Below, in pieces: positions 52,796 through 61,057 of a DNA stretch of 64,000 nucleotides (its first letter is position 1; each line of letters begins with the position of its first letter). The notes below the pieces were generated by a model. It saw only the letters and a list, made by a program, of their open reading frames with translations. It ran no database searches and was not told the DNA's origin. The translations under genes and the position numbers were made by a program. Origin of the DNA: JAGNRR01 sp965230665 (GTDB taxonomy: Bacteria; Bacteroidota; Bacteroidia; Chitinophagales; Chitinophagaceae); the NCBI GenBank assembly GCA_965230665.1, contig CBDDLM010000004.1, positions 1,984,001 to 2,048,000 of the forward strand, given 5' to 3'.

Positions 52796-54193
52796 ATGAA
52801 AAAACTATTTGTAATACTATTACCCCTTGCACTATTAGCCTTACACGTAGCTGCGCAGCCCGGAAATACAGGTATGCGTTTTAGTCAGTATGGTGGTAAC
52901 ATGAGTACCTATGAAAACCCTGCTTTTGGGGCTGGGGGACATACGAAATGGGAGTTGCAATTGTTCAACATAAATGAGATGATGGAAAATACCAATCTTA
53001 AATTGGACTGGCAAGAAATAGTAGATGGAAACGGATTCAATTTTGGATCGAATAATGGTTCTAGTGAATTCTCTTTTCGGAACGTACTAGAGCTTTATGG
53101 TCCTGCCGCCTTTTTTAACTATAAAAGGAAATATGCCTTTGGAATCAATACACGAACACGTTTTTTCTTTCAGTTAAACGATGCGAACCTTAATCTAACT
53201 GATGCAGCCTTGAATGATAATGAATTTAATATTAACGACTATGGATCAATTCAAGAGGACTTTATCAATTTAAATCTGAACTTATTGACCGATATAGGTT
53301 TTACCGGGAGTATGGAGGTTTTTAAAACGGAACGTCATACCCTATACGCTGGTGCTAGCTTACGCTTTTATAAGGGATTAACAGCTATAGATTTTACAGG
53401 TCGCAATATTGATATTGACCCAGATAAAATTGTCAATGCCGATTCCGTTGTGGAGTTCAGTGCAGATATGCAGTTTAATTCCAGCTTACCCGATAATGTA
53501 GATTTACTTTCTGGGAATGGGGGAGATGAACTAAATTTTAATACAGTACTAAACAATTCCTTTGGAAAATCTGCTGGGAATGGAATCGGTGGTGATATTG
53601 GTGTAGTTTACCAAGGAACACTCCTTAATCATTCTTTTAGAGCATCCGCTAGTATTACAGATATTGGACAAATCAATTATAATAAAGGGAATAGACGAAG
53701 TGCCTCTTTCATTGCTAATAATGTTCAAATACCTGTTGACAGTTTCGATAATTTTCCTGAAGGCTTTGATTCCATTAAGACATGGGCCGCGGACTATGGA
53801 GTGCTTGTTGATTCGGGAAACAATTCATTTAGTCAGTCTTTACCGACAAGATTAAACTTGTACGGTGAGGTGCAAATATTAAAGGGGTTACATGTAGGTT
53901 TCGCTACTTCTGCCAATTTATCTAGTAGTAAAGGAAAGGCTTCTTCCTACTCAAGTTATACTGCGCTCATACCAAGGTGGCAGAGTAGAATGATAGAAGC
54001 ATGGGCGCCAATATCCTATAATTATTATAGTAAGAATTTGAAAGGAGGTTTAGGTGTTCGTCTGGCATATGTCTACTTTGGATCTGATGATCTATTAGGT
54101 CTAGTTCGTAGTAATGCAAAAAGTGTAAACTTTTATTTTGGCCTGCGTGTTTCTGGGAATTATTCCAAACGTAAGATAGACCGCTCAGAATAG
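52796..54193 (+). CDS. DUF5723-like outer-membrane beta-barrel protein
   Basis: A 465-residue protein with a signal peptide (to about residue 20, VAAQ), then NTGMRFSQYGGNMSTYENPAFGAGGHTKWELQLFNIN. This opening, in which an early YENPA-type motif precedes membrane strands, resembles DUF5723 proteins and FadL/PorV-like barrels of Bacteroidota. Alternating strands continue to the end. It is probably an integral outer-membrane protein; transport and assembly roles are both possible. Confidence 0.65.
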   Translation: MKKLFVILLPLALLALHVAAQPGNTGMRFSQYGGNMSTYENPAFGAGGHTKWELQLFNINEMMENTNLKLDWQEIVDGNGFNFGSNNGSSEFSFRNVLELYGPAAFFNYKRKYAFGINTRTRFFFQLNDANLNLTDAALNDNEFNINDYGSIQEDFINLNLNLLTDIGFTGSMEVFKTERHTLYAGASLRFYKGLTAIDFTGRNIDIDPDKIVNADSVVEFSADMQFNSSLPDNVDLLSGNGGDELNFNTVLNNSFGKSAGNGIGGDIGVVYQGTLLNHSFRASASITDIGQINYNKGNRRSASFIANNVQIPVDSFDNFPEGFDSIKTWAADYGVLVDSGNNSFSQSLPTRLNLYGEVQILKGLHVGFATSANLSSSKGKASSYSSYTALIPRWQSRMIEAWAPISYNYYSKNLKGGLGVRLAYVYFGSDDLLGLVRSNAKSVNFYFGLRVSGNYSKRKIDRSE

Positions 54194-54224
54194 CGGGTAG
54201 TGAAATATTTCTCTGATTTGTTTT

Positions 54225-54244
54225 AATACCACAAAGGGGGTATT
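54225..54244. promoter_or_regulatory. candidate NarL-type operator dyad AATACC-N8-GGTATT
   Basis: A 20-base symmetric site just upstream of the response regulator gene at 54281, overlapping a second weaker dyad (CACAAA with TTTGTG). It may be an autoregulatory site of this LuxR-family regulator. Confidence 0.35.
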
Positions 54245-54280
54245 TTGTGTTTTAACTGAACATAGTTCCTTTGTATTCAA

Positions 54281-54922
54281 ATGGAGACCAAACTACCCAT
54301 AACAGTTGCTTTAGTCGATGATGATCATCACCTCAGGAATAAAATAATTATGCTTCTGGGAGGAAATCCTCAAATAAAGATCATCTGCGATTATTCTAAT
54401 TATGCCGATGCTCTAAAGGACTTAAGTGTAGATGCACCAGACGTGATTTTAATGGATATTCAACTCATTGGAGAATTAACGGGAATTGATTTGGTTAGGG
54501 CATTAAGAAAGGAAAATGTTTCAAGTAAAATTGTAATGCTTACGAGCTTCGATGATGACGAAAGAGTTTTTAAATCCTTAAAAAATGGTGCGAACGGATA
54601 CCTGATAAAGGGAGAACCCATGGATGTTGTAGTAGGGGCAGTACATGATGTTTTAGAAGGCAAGGCTCCAATGAGCGCCCGCATTGCTACTTTGTTAATC
54701 GAGTATTTTAATGATTTAGGACAAGAAACAAAAGAACTGTCGCAACTTACTCCTCGGCAGAACGAGATATTAGATAAACTATCTCAAGGCTATTTGTATA
54801 AAGAAGTAGCTGATCAGCTTGATATTAGTACAGAAACAGTAAAAAAGCATGCGGGTAGTATATACCGTAAACTACATGTAAATAACCGAACCGAAGCCAT
54901 CAATATCTATAAAAGAAGATAA
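54281..54922 (+). CDS. NarL/LuxR-family response regulator
   Basis: A 213-residue regulator. The receiver domain has DDD (13-15) and phospho-acceptor Asp59 in VILMDIQL, with a conserved lysine in YLIKGEP. The C-terminal LuxR helix-turn-helix reads LTPRQNEILDKLSQGYLYKEVADQLDISTETVKKH. It is the natural partner for a HisKA_3 kinase such as the one at 56568, in the same group of genes, or the one at 17275. Confidence 0.93.
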   Translation: METKLPITVALVDDDHHLRNKIIMLLGGNPQIKIICDYSNYADALKDLSVDAPDVILMDIQLIGELTGIDLVRALRKENVSSKIVMLTSFDDDERVFKSLKNGANGYLIKGEPMDVVVGAVHDVLEGKAPMSARIATLLIEYFNDLGQETKELSQLTPRQNEILDKLSQGYLYKEVADQLDISTETVKKHAGSIYRKLHVNNRTEAINIYKRR

Positions 54923-55036
54923 TACATAATATTTTCTTCAAAAAACAGCCATACATGCTTATGATTACAATGCGCTGTACTAGGAGAACTACATCAAATA
55001 AGAACCATAAACAAGATAAAACAAAAACAAAAAAAT

Positions 55037-55921
55037 ATGAATGACAAATTAAAAGAACTTATTCAAGAATTCGAAAACAAGTTGGGCCAATATGGTTATA
55101 ACTTAACTGCATTAAGCCTCGTATCCGAGACATTGGTAAACCGTAAAATTCAACCTTTTCTTAAAGAGGTAGACTTAAAAAAATCTATTGTAGACTTCGA
55201 GGATAACTCGTCAAATAAAAGTTTGGGTATGGATACTGTTATATTTTCTAAGTTACAAGAAGGGACTAAGGATTTTTTGTGGTTGAAAGAGTTACAACAA
55301 AGCCAGAAATCTATTTACTCAACGCTTAAGGCGGCTACAACGGAATTTAGACAGGATTTCTTTTCTGAGGAGTCATATAAAGAGGTAGGGATGTTCGGAA
55401 CACGGCTTACCGATGAGGCTTATCAGCTGGAAATAAATGATCCAAACAGGGTACAGAAATTACAACAAGCTGGAATCAATGGACCATATACATTGCACAA
55501 TATCAACCCTAAGGTAATTTATGACTTGTTTCAACCTATTCGAAGTGGACGAACTACGGTCTTTAGTGTTGATTTGTCAATGCATTTCGGGCAAATAGAA
55601 GATGCACTAACTTTTTATATAAGAAACGAAAGCACTAAGGTCTTCCATGATTTACATGGGAACCCAATCCCGAAACCAAGTTCGGAATTAGAGTTCTACA
55701 AACAAAACGCTCTAAACAATTTAGGTACAACACATGTCATTTTCAATAAAGCCCTCTCGCTATTATCAAGTGAATATTTACAAAGAAGGAATATGGATAA
55801 CATTAAATTACAAGTGGTATTTAAGGGAGCGGGTGATAGGATGCGCGTAATCTTTGAACCTTTTGCACGAAATGTGCATATTGATGCGTCAGGGTATAAT
55901 TTTGGAGATCTAGAGCCATAG
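55037..55921 (+). CDS. soluble protein of unknown function in a signalling cluster
   Basis: A 294-residue protein with no signal peptide or membrane helix. The first 130 residues are helical and charged; the rest mixes strands and helices (GPYTLHNINPKVIYDLF, VFSVDLSMHFGQIEDALTFYI, and the C-terminal LQVVFKGAGDRMRVIFEPFARNVHI). I recognise no family. It lies between the response regulator and the membrane protein gene, 115 and 17 bases away. Its leader is very A-rich (about 54990-55036), a feature that favours initiation in Bacteroidota. Confidence 0.6.
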   Translation: MNDKLKELIQEFENKLGQYGYNLTALSLVSETLVNRKIQPFLKEVDLKKSIVDFEDNSSNKSLGMDTVIFSKLQEGTKDFLWLKELQQSQKSIYSTLKAATTEFRQDFFSEESYKEVGMFGTRLTDEAYQLEINDPNRVQKLQQAGINGPYTLHNINPKVIYDLFQPIRSGRTTVFSVDLSMHFGQIEDALTFYIRNESTKVFHDLHGNPIPKPSSELEFYKQNALNNLGTTHVIFNKALSLLSSEYLQRRNMDNIKLQVVFKGAGDRMRVIFEPFARNVHIDASGYNFGDLEP

Positions 55922-55938
55922 TATATTTATGTGATTTA

Positions 55939-56592
55939 ATGTCAGTTAAAGAACATAGCGAGTTATTGAAGTGCATTTATCACGTTTTATTAGTGATAAA
56001 TGCACTACTTGTTTTCATAAGTTTGTTTAGAAGGACATACCAACAAAGATGGAGTTTTCTTCTGTATATAGTTATTGTTGCTTGCATGGAAGTGCTCATC
56101 ATTCCGAGACATCCTAACTACAAGACGTTTATCTACAATACAATCGGGATTGGATATTTATTATTATTGAATATTTCATTGTTCTGTACGGTAAAGACTA
56201 ATACTGTAAAGAGGATATTTGTTTCTTCTTTTTTACTCTTTTCGGTGGTGGCAATTAATTTTTATTCTTTCGAACATATTTTCGAACAGTTCAACCATCA
56301 GGCATTTATGATGCTTTCAATAGGACTAATTTTCTGTGCACTCTTAGTTTTTATCGATATGTTACTTTATCCTACTACCACTTCAATCCTAAAGATGTAT
56401 CGATTTTGGTTAAGTGTAGGTATCATAATCTGGTCAACTTTTTTTATCCTTCGTATAGGAGAGATGTTCTATTTTGACAAAGAAGCCAAGGAATTCTTGA
56501 GTAGACTAAAGAATGTTTTTATGCTAATAAATATTCTCACCTACACGATATTTGCTAGAGCGCTTACATGCAAGACTCAACAAACTCGATAG
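55939..56592 (+). CDS. six-helix membrane protein, possible sensor partner of the kinase
   Basis: A 217-residue protein with six or seven hydrophobic helices connected by short loops and a short charged N-terminus. There is no enzymatic motif. Its 3' end overlaps the kinase gene by 25 bases, a strong sign of coupled translation and of a shared complex. The kinase itself has only one short membrane helix and no periplasmic domain, so this protein may provide the input. It could also be an unrelated membrane protein. Confidence 0.6.
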   Translation: MSVKEHSELLKCIYHVLLVINALLVFISLFRRTYQQRWSFLLYIVIVACMEVLIIPRHPNYKTFIYNTIGIGYLLLLNISLFCTVKTNTVKRIFVSSFLLFSVVAINFYSFEHIFEQFNHQAFMMLSIGLIFCALLVFIDMLLYPTTTSILKMYRFWLSVGIIIWSTFFILRIGEMFYFDKEAKEFLSRLKNVFMLINILTYTIFARALTCKTQQTR

Positions 56593-57356
56593 TATTTACA
56601 TATGCCCTTTTGGCGATTGTACTTATGCTTTTCGTAGCATTTATAATCGTCTTCGTTTTTGTTTATAAGAAACGTCAGAATCAGATGCTGGTAGAACAAC
56701 AACTTAAAGAGAGTGAGTATCAAAAAAGGTTATTAAGACAAGAAATCGAGCGAATTAAATCCATTCAAAGTGAACGAGAGCGTATCAGTAGAGACCTTCA
56801 TGATGATATTGGTTCTGGTCTTTCGGCTATGAAACTGCAAGCTGAATATTTAGAATCACTTCCCGTGGAAAAGTGGACTAGAGAAAATCTACATGATCTG
56901 GTTGAAGAATCTCAAGAATTGACAAGTGCCATGCGAGAGATTGTTTGGAGCTTGAATACGCAGTATGATAACCTCACTGACTTTATTCAATATGTTCGCA
57001 GATACGCTGTGCAATATTTTGATAAGAGTAACATTCGATTAGACATAGAAGTTCCTAAAAGAATCGAAGCATTACAACTTAATGGCCTTATAAGACGGAA
57101 TGTATTCTTAGTCTACAAAGAAGCCCTCCATAATGCTTTAAGACATAGTGAAGCAAGCATCGTATCTGTAAATATTGATATAACGGAAAATAGCTTGCAT
57201 ATCTCGGTTAAGGATAATGGTAAAGGATTTGACGTAAAGAAGAAGGTAGGGAATGGTACCCAGAATATGCGCTATCGGATGGATACGATTCAAGGGAACT
57301 ATAATTTGGAATCTTCTTTATCGGGAACATGTTGTAACTTCTCTGTAGGGCTTTAA
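56568..57356 (+). CDS. HisKA_3 sensor histidine kinase with minimal input region
   Basis: A 262-residue kinase. One N-terminal helix (10-33) is followed directly by a coiled coil and the HisKA_3 helix SRDLHDDIGSGLSAMKLQ with His78. HATPase motifs follow (EALHNALRHS, KDNGKGFD, NGTQNMRYRM). There is no periplasmic or PAS-type sensor, so the signal must come through the membrane helix or another protein. The preceding gene, overlapping by 25 bases, encodes a polytopic membrane protein, and the NarL-type regulator at 54281 is the likely target. Confidence 0.92.
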   Translation: MQDSTNSIVFTYALLAIVLMLFVAFIIVFVFVYKKRQNQMLVEQQLKESEYQKRLLRQEIERIKSIQSERERISRDLHDDIGSGLSAMKLQAEYLESLPVEKWTRENLHDLVEESQELTSAMREIVWSLNTQYDNLTDFIQYVRRYAVQYFDKSNIRLDIEVPKRIEALQLNGLIRRNVFLVYKEALHNALRHSEASIVSVNIDITENSLHISVKDNGKGFDVKKKVGNGTQNMRYRMDTIQGNYNLESSLSGTCCNFSVGL

Positions 57357-57588
57357 TTTAGAGTCCATTCGCTGAGCCCCGTACTTTTTCATTAAAGTAA
57401 TCCTTACCTGCTAGATAAGCGCAAATCCCTTGCTCTTAGTTAAAATCATTCTTCTTCTAGTTTGATCCGGAAAATCCAGTAATAACGTTATATTCTTTTT
57501 TTAACAAAACACTTCATTTCTTATAACAGAACGTATCAGTATAAAATAAGCTATTCTAGAGACATTTGAAGCACAAATATGTATAATT

Positions 57589-58941
57589 ATGAAAACAACT
57601 ATTACCATCCTATTTATCAGCTGCACGCTATTTGCGTCAGCGCAAACTCCGAGCAAATCGAATAATCCCAGATTATTAAAACGCCAGCAGCTTTACAAGA
57701 ATATTCAGCAACTAAGTAGAAATAGTACAAGTAATAAAACGAGAGCGCAAGATGATAGATTGATTGCTGAAGCGTACGAAGAAGCACAACCTATCGACTC
57801 TATGACATATTCCTACTCTGGAGCGAGAGGTAGTCATCTGGATACAGAGTACCTAATAGAATTTGATGATATACAATACGACCAACTGAATTATTATGAG
57901 TTTGGCTCTACTCCTCTTTTGCAAAGCAAAACCTACTGTACTTATAATGGGAATAATCAACTGCTTACACAAATTGATTCAACCTATGTCGGAACAACTT
58001 ATGTGCCTAGTTTTAAAGTGACCAATACCTATAATACGAATAACGAACTTTTGGAGTCTCTAACGGAAACTTGGAATGGAACGGCGTGGGCTAATGCTCA
58101 GAAAACGTTGAATACTTTCACTGGTGGTCAGCTTACGGCTAATTTAAGTCTTATGTGGAACGGTACATCATGGGATAGTAGTTCTAGAACAGAGAATGTA
58201 TATATGGGCAATAACTTGGTAGAATCTACTGACTATAGCTATATGAGCGGCTGGGTTGGAACTGAAAAAAGAATTAGGACATACAACGGAAATAATCAAG
58301 TACTTACTGAGGAATATCAGGTGTATCAAAGCCCTAATTGGATAAACAATCGAAAAGATACTTTTCAATATAATGCAAGTAATCAACTTATCGTATTGCT
58401 TTATTATATGTGGAATAACAATCAATGGGAAAATGGTTATAATTCTTTAATTACTTGGACAGGGAACAGGATTACTCAGGTAATACCGCAAGAATGGAAT
58501 GGTACAAGTTGGGATAATACCGAGCGATATACTTATACTTACAATAGCAACGATTACCCAATAACGGAGACAGCTGATTATTGGAATGGTACTGCTTTTG
58601 TCTATGATCCCAGTAATGATAGCTATAAGATTCGATATTATTACGAATCTTACAATAACAATGTTGGGGTGAATGATATAACCGAAGAGGTATTTGGTGC
58701 TATAAATATTTTTCCAAACCCAGCACAGGATGTTATAACAGTAAACTTTGAGAATAAAACGAACAGCAAAAAAGAAGCTGTTCTACTAGATATGACAGGT
58801 TCTATTATTTCAAAAACGGCCATTTCAAACGTTGAAAATTCCGTTCGAATTCCTTTGACCCATATGGCTAAAGGAAACTATTTATTGCAATTAAGAGATG
58901 AAAACGGTTCCGTGCTCAGTAAGAAAGTTACAAAGAATTAA
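57589..58941 (+). CDS. T9SS-secreted protein with eight tandem 28-residue repeats
   Basis: A 450-residue protein with a signal peptide (to about residue 19, ASAQ). A central array of eight repeats of 27-29 residues spans about residues 115-340. Each unit has a Y-N-x-N-N-x-L opening followed by WNGT(A/S)W or a variant. A C-terminal type A T9SS sorting domain (NIFPNPAQDVITVN, GNYLLQLRDENG) follows. The repeats resemble YD-type repeats without the toxin core. A 230-base leader region upstream shows no clear promoter. Function unknown; probably a surface or matrix protein. Confidence 0.85.
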   Translation: MKTTITILFISCTLFASAQTPSKSNNPRLLKRQQLYKNIQQLSRNSTSNKTRAQDDRLIAEAYEEAQPIDSMTYSYSGARGSHLDTEYLIEFDDIQYDQLNYYEFGSTPLLQSKTYCTYNGNNQLLTQIDSTYVGTTYVPSFKVTNTYNTNNELLESLTETWNGTAWANAQKTLNTFTGGQLTANLSLMWNGTSWDSSSRTENVYMGNNLVESTDYSYMSGWVGTEKRIRTYNGNNQVLTEEYQVYQSPNWINNRKDTFQYNASNQLIVLLYYMWNNNQWENGYNSLITWTGNRITQVIPQEWNGTSWDNTERYTYTYNSNDYPITETADYWNGTAFVYDPSNDSYKIRYYYESYNNNVGVNDITEEVFGAINIFPNPAQDVITVNFENKTNSKKEAVLLDMTGSIISKTAISNVENSVRIPLTHMAKGNYLLQLRDENGSVLSKKVTKN

Positions 58942-58959
58942 TACTGTAAAATTCAACAT

Positions 58960-58992
58960 AAAAAGGTCGGAGTTATCGCTCCGCCTTTTTTT
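58960..58992. terminator. bidirectional terminator between the repeat protein and serS
   Basis: AAAAAGGTCGGAG and CTCCGCCTTTTTTT form a stem with one bulge around TTATCG. It overlaps the end of serS and serves both convergent genes. Confidence 0.75.
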
Positions 58993-60259
58993 AGGCAATA
59001 GCCTCTTTTCCAAAATAAGCTTGTAATACCTTAGGAACTAAAATGCCATTGTCCGTTTGGTTATTCTCTAATAAACAAGCAAGAATACGGGGAAGGGCTA
59101 AAGCCGAACCATTTAAGGAGTGTACAAGTTCGGTTTTGCCGTTTTCATTACGGGTACGGATTTTCATTCGGTTAGTCTGGAAGTTTTCAAAATTTGAAAC
59201 ACTGCTTACCTCTAACCAACGTTTTTGAGCGGCACTATATATTTCAAAATCATAGGTAAGCGCAGATGCAAAACTGGTATCTCCACTGCAGAGTCTTAAA
59301 ATGCGATAAGGAAGTTCAAGGCTTTGAATGAGTTTTTCTACATGCCCTACCATTTGATCCAACACATCATATGAACTATCTGCTTTTACCAACTGAACAA
59401 TCTCAACTTTATCAAATTGGTGTAAACGATTGAGCCCACGTACATCTTTGCCATAGCTTCCAGCTTCTCTTCTAAAGCAAGGTGTGTAACCCGTCATTCT
59501 AACTGGCAGATCTTTAGGATCAATGATTTCATTTCGGTAGATATTCGTAATGGGTACCTCAGCCGTAGGGATTAAATAGAAATTATCCGCTGTTGCATGA
59601 TACATTTGACCTTCTTTATCAGGGAGCTGTCCTGTACCATAAGCAGAGTCTTCATTCACCATAAGTGGCGGCATCATTTCTTGATAGCCAGCTTCGGTGT
59701 TAAAATCTAAAAAATATTGAATTAATGCTCTTTGAAACTTAGCTCCTTGATTTTTATAAACTGGAAACCCAGCGCCTGTAAGTTTAACCCCTAATTCGAA
59801 ATCGATTAAATCATATTTCTTAGCTAACTCCCAATGCGGTAGAGCGTCATCAGACAAAATAGGAGTTTCATCAGTTTTAATGACTTCATTGTCATCTTCG
59901 GTTTTTCCCTTAGGGACGCTTTCGTGAGGAAGATTGGGTAATTTTAGTATTTCGTCTTGCAGCTGGGTTTCAAACTCACTCAGTTCTGCTTGTAAGGCTT
60001 TAGACTTTTCTTTAAGACTACCCACCTCAGCTTTCTTTTTTTCAGCTTCTTCCTTTTTACCTTGCCCCATAAGCATTCCAATTTCTTTGGATGCCTTGTT
60101 TACCTGTGATAATATTTCATCACTTGCTGTTTGTGTTTTACGTTTATGTACATCAAGGGAGATGATTTTATCAACCACTTCAATTTCATCAAAGAATTTC
60201 TTTTGCAAACCTGCAAGAACTAGTTCTTTCTCATCTCGAATTTTTTGTATCTGGAGCAT
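58991..60259 (-). CDS. serS: seryl-tRNA synthetase
   Basis: A 422-residue class II enzyme. The N-terminal long antiparallel coiled coil (about 25-105, rich in E/K) binds the tRNA-Ser long arm. The core has TAEVPITNIYRNEII, the motif 2 loop TGYTPCFRREAGSYGKDVRGLNRLHQFDKVEI, and motif 3 NGSALALPRILACLLEN. The length is normal. A TATCTTTG element lies 17 bases before the ATG, so its mRNA has a short leader, unlike glyS and glnS. Confidence 0.96.
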   Translation of the reverse strand: MLQIQKIRDEKELVLAGLQKKFFDEIEVVDKIISLDVHKRKTQTASDEILSQVNKASKEIGMLMGQGKKEEAEKKKAEVGSLKEKSKALQAELSEFETQLQDEILKLPNLPHESVPKGKTEDDNEVIKTDETPILSDDALPHWELAKKYDLIDFELGVKLTGAGFPVYKNQGAKFQRALIQYFLDFNTEAGYQEMMPPLMVNEDSAYGTGQLPDKEGQMYHATADNFYLIPTAEVPITNIYRNEIIDPKDLPVRMTGYTPCFRREAGSYGKDVRGLNRLHQFDKVEIVQLVKADSSYDVLDQMVGHVEKLIQSLELPYRILRLCSGDTSFASALTYDFEIYSAAQKRWLEVSSVSNFENFQTNRMKIRTRNENGKTELVHSLNGSALALPRILACLLENNQTDNGILVPKVLQAYFGKEAIA

Positions 60260-60276
60260 AACAAATTTATAGCATG

Positions 60277-60284
60277 CAAAGATA
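60277..60284 (-). promoter_or_regulatory. -7 element TATCTTTG of serS
   Basis: An exact TAnnTTTG match on the minus strand, 17 bases before the serS ATG. Confidence 0.5.
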
Positions 60285-60327
60285 GAAACTTTGTTAAGCC
60301 TAACGTGCTAAACAACAACTAGATTTA

Positions 60328-60990
60328 TTAAAAGCGTTTCCCAACTCTTATTTCAAGTTGAAAACGAGTAAGGCTTTCATTGATCTTTAGGTCTTCGATC
60401 TCTGGTTCTGGATCAGGAAGGAAACTATAAGCTTCTTGTTTTCCGAGTTTACCGCCTGTTGTATACAGAGCTGCATTTAGGCCAATATACCAAGGTGTAA
60501 GAAATTGGTACACCGCGCCAAATTTGAAGTTGAAGCCGACACCTCTAAATTTTTTGTAGCTATAAAAATCATTACCGAAACGCCCTCCACTATAAGTTCC
60601 ATTAGCGTTGAGCTTCGTATAATGAAACCCAGCTTCAGCAAAATAATTAAAGGTTTCAACAATTTCCTCTTTGAACAAATGCCTCACTCCAATAGAGCCA
60701 ATCCATTGGTTATATTCGAGCGACCCTGTAAATGCATCGAGGGTATCCGTTGATGACTCGGAATAATTTCTTGTATTTCCTTGTAGTCCTAGTACGATGT
60801 ATGTTCTTGGAAAAACATTCCGTTGATATACAATGCCCAGATCCGTTAAAGGTTTTATAACTGGCTTGGCTAGGTAATGAATATTACCAACCGCACCAAT
60901 TTGTAGTTCCAATTTGTGCTGAAGTTGTGCTTGGCATCTATTGCCCAAAATCATCAGGATAACCAAAGCTGGGGCGAAAAATTTGTTCAT
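60328..60990 (-). CDS. outer-membrane beta-barrel protein
   Basis: About 220 residues from the ATG at 60990; the longer frame adds 14 residues before the signal peptide (MNKFFAPALVILMILGNRCQAQ). The mature part has alternating strands with aromatic girdles (TYIVLGLQGNTRNY, FNYFAEAGFHYTKL, GVGFNFKFGAVYQFLTPWYIGLNAAL) and ends in ...LEIRVGKRF, the aromatic C-terminus needed for BAM insertion. It resembles the generic porin-like barrels of the phylum; ligand unknown. Confidence 0.75.
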   Translation of the reverse strand: MNKFFAPALVILMILGNRCQAQLQHKLELQIGAVGNIHYLAKPVIKPLTDLGIVYQRNVFPRTYIVLGLQGNTRNYSESSTDTLDAFTGSLEYNQWIGSIGVRHLFKEEIVETFNYFAEAGFHYTKLNANGTYSGGRFGNDFYSYKKFRGVGFNFKFGAVYQFLTPWYIGLNAALYTTGGKLGKQEAYSFLPDPEPEIEDLKINESLTRFQLEIRVGKRF

Positions 60991-61042
60991 ATTAGGGTTA
61001 TTCAACCGATAAAGATAGCAGAATAAATGCAAAGCAATATCA

Positions 61043-61050
61043 TATATTTG
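61043..61050 (+). promoter_or_regulatory. -7 element TATATTTG of the SDR gene
   Basis: An exact TAnnTTTG match, seven bases before the ATG at 61058. Confidence 0.55.
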
Positions 61051-61057
61051 TCAACTT

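Noticed and set aside
54180..54197. Short hairpin CCGCT/AGCGG at the end of the DUF5723-like gene as terminator
   Set aside because: Only five base pairs and no T run.
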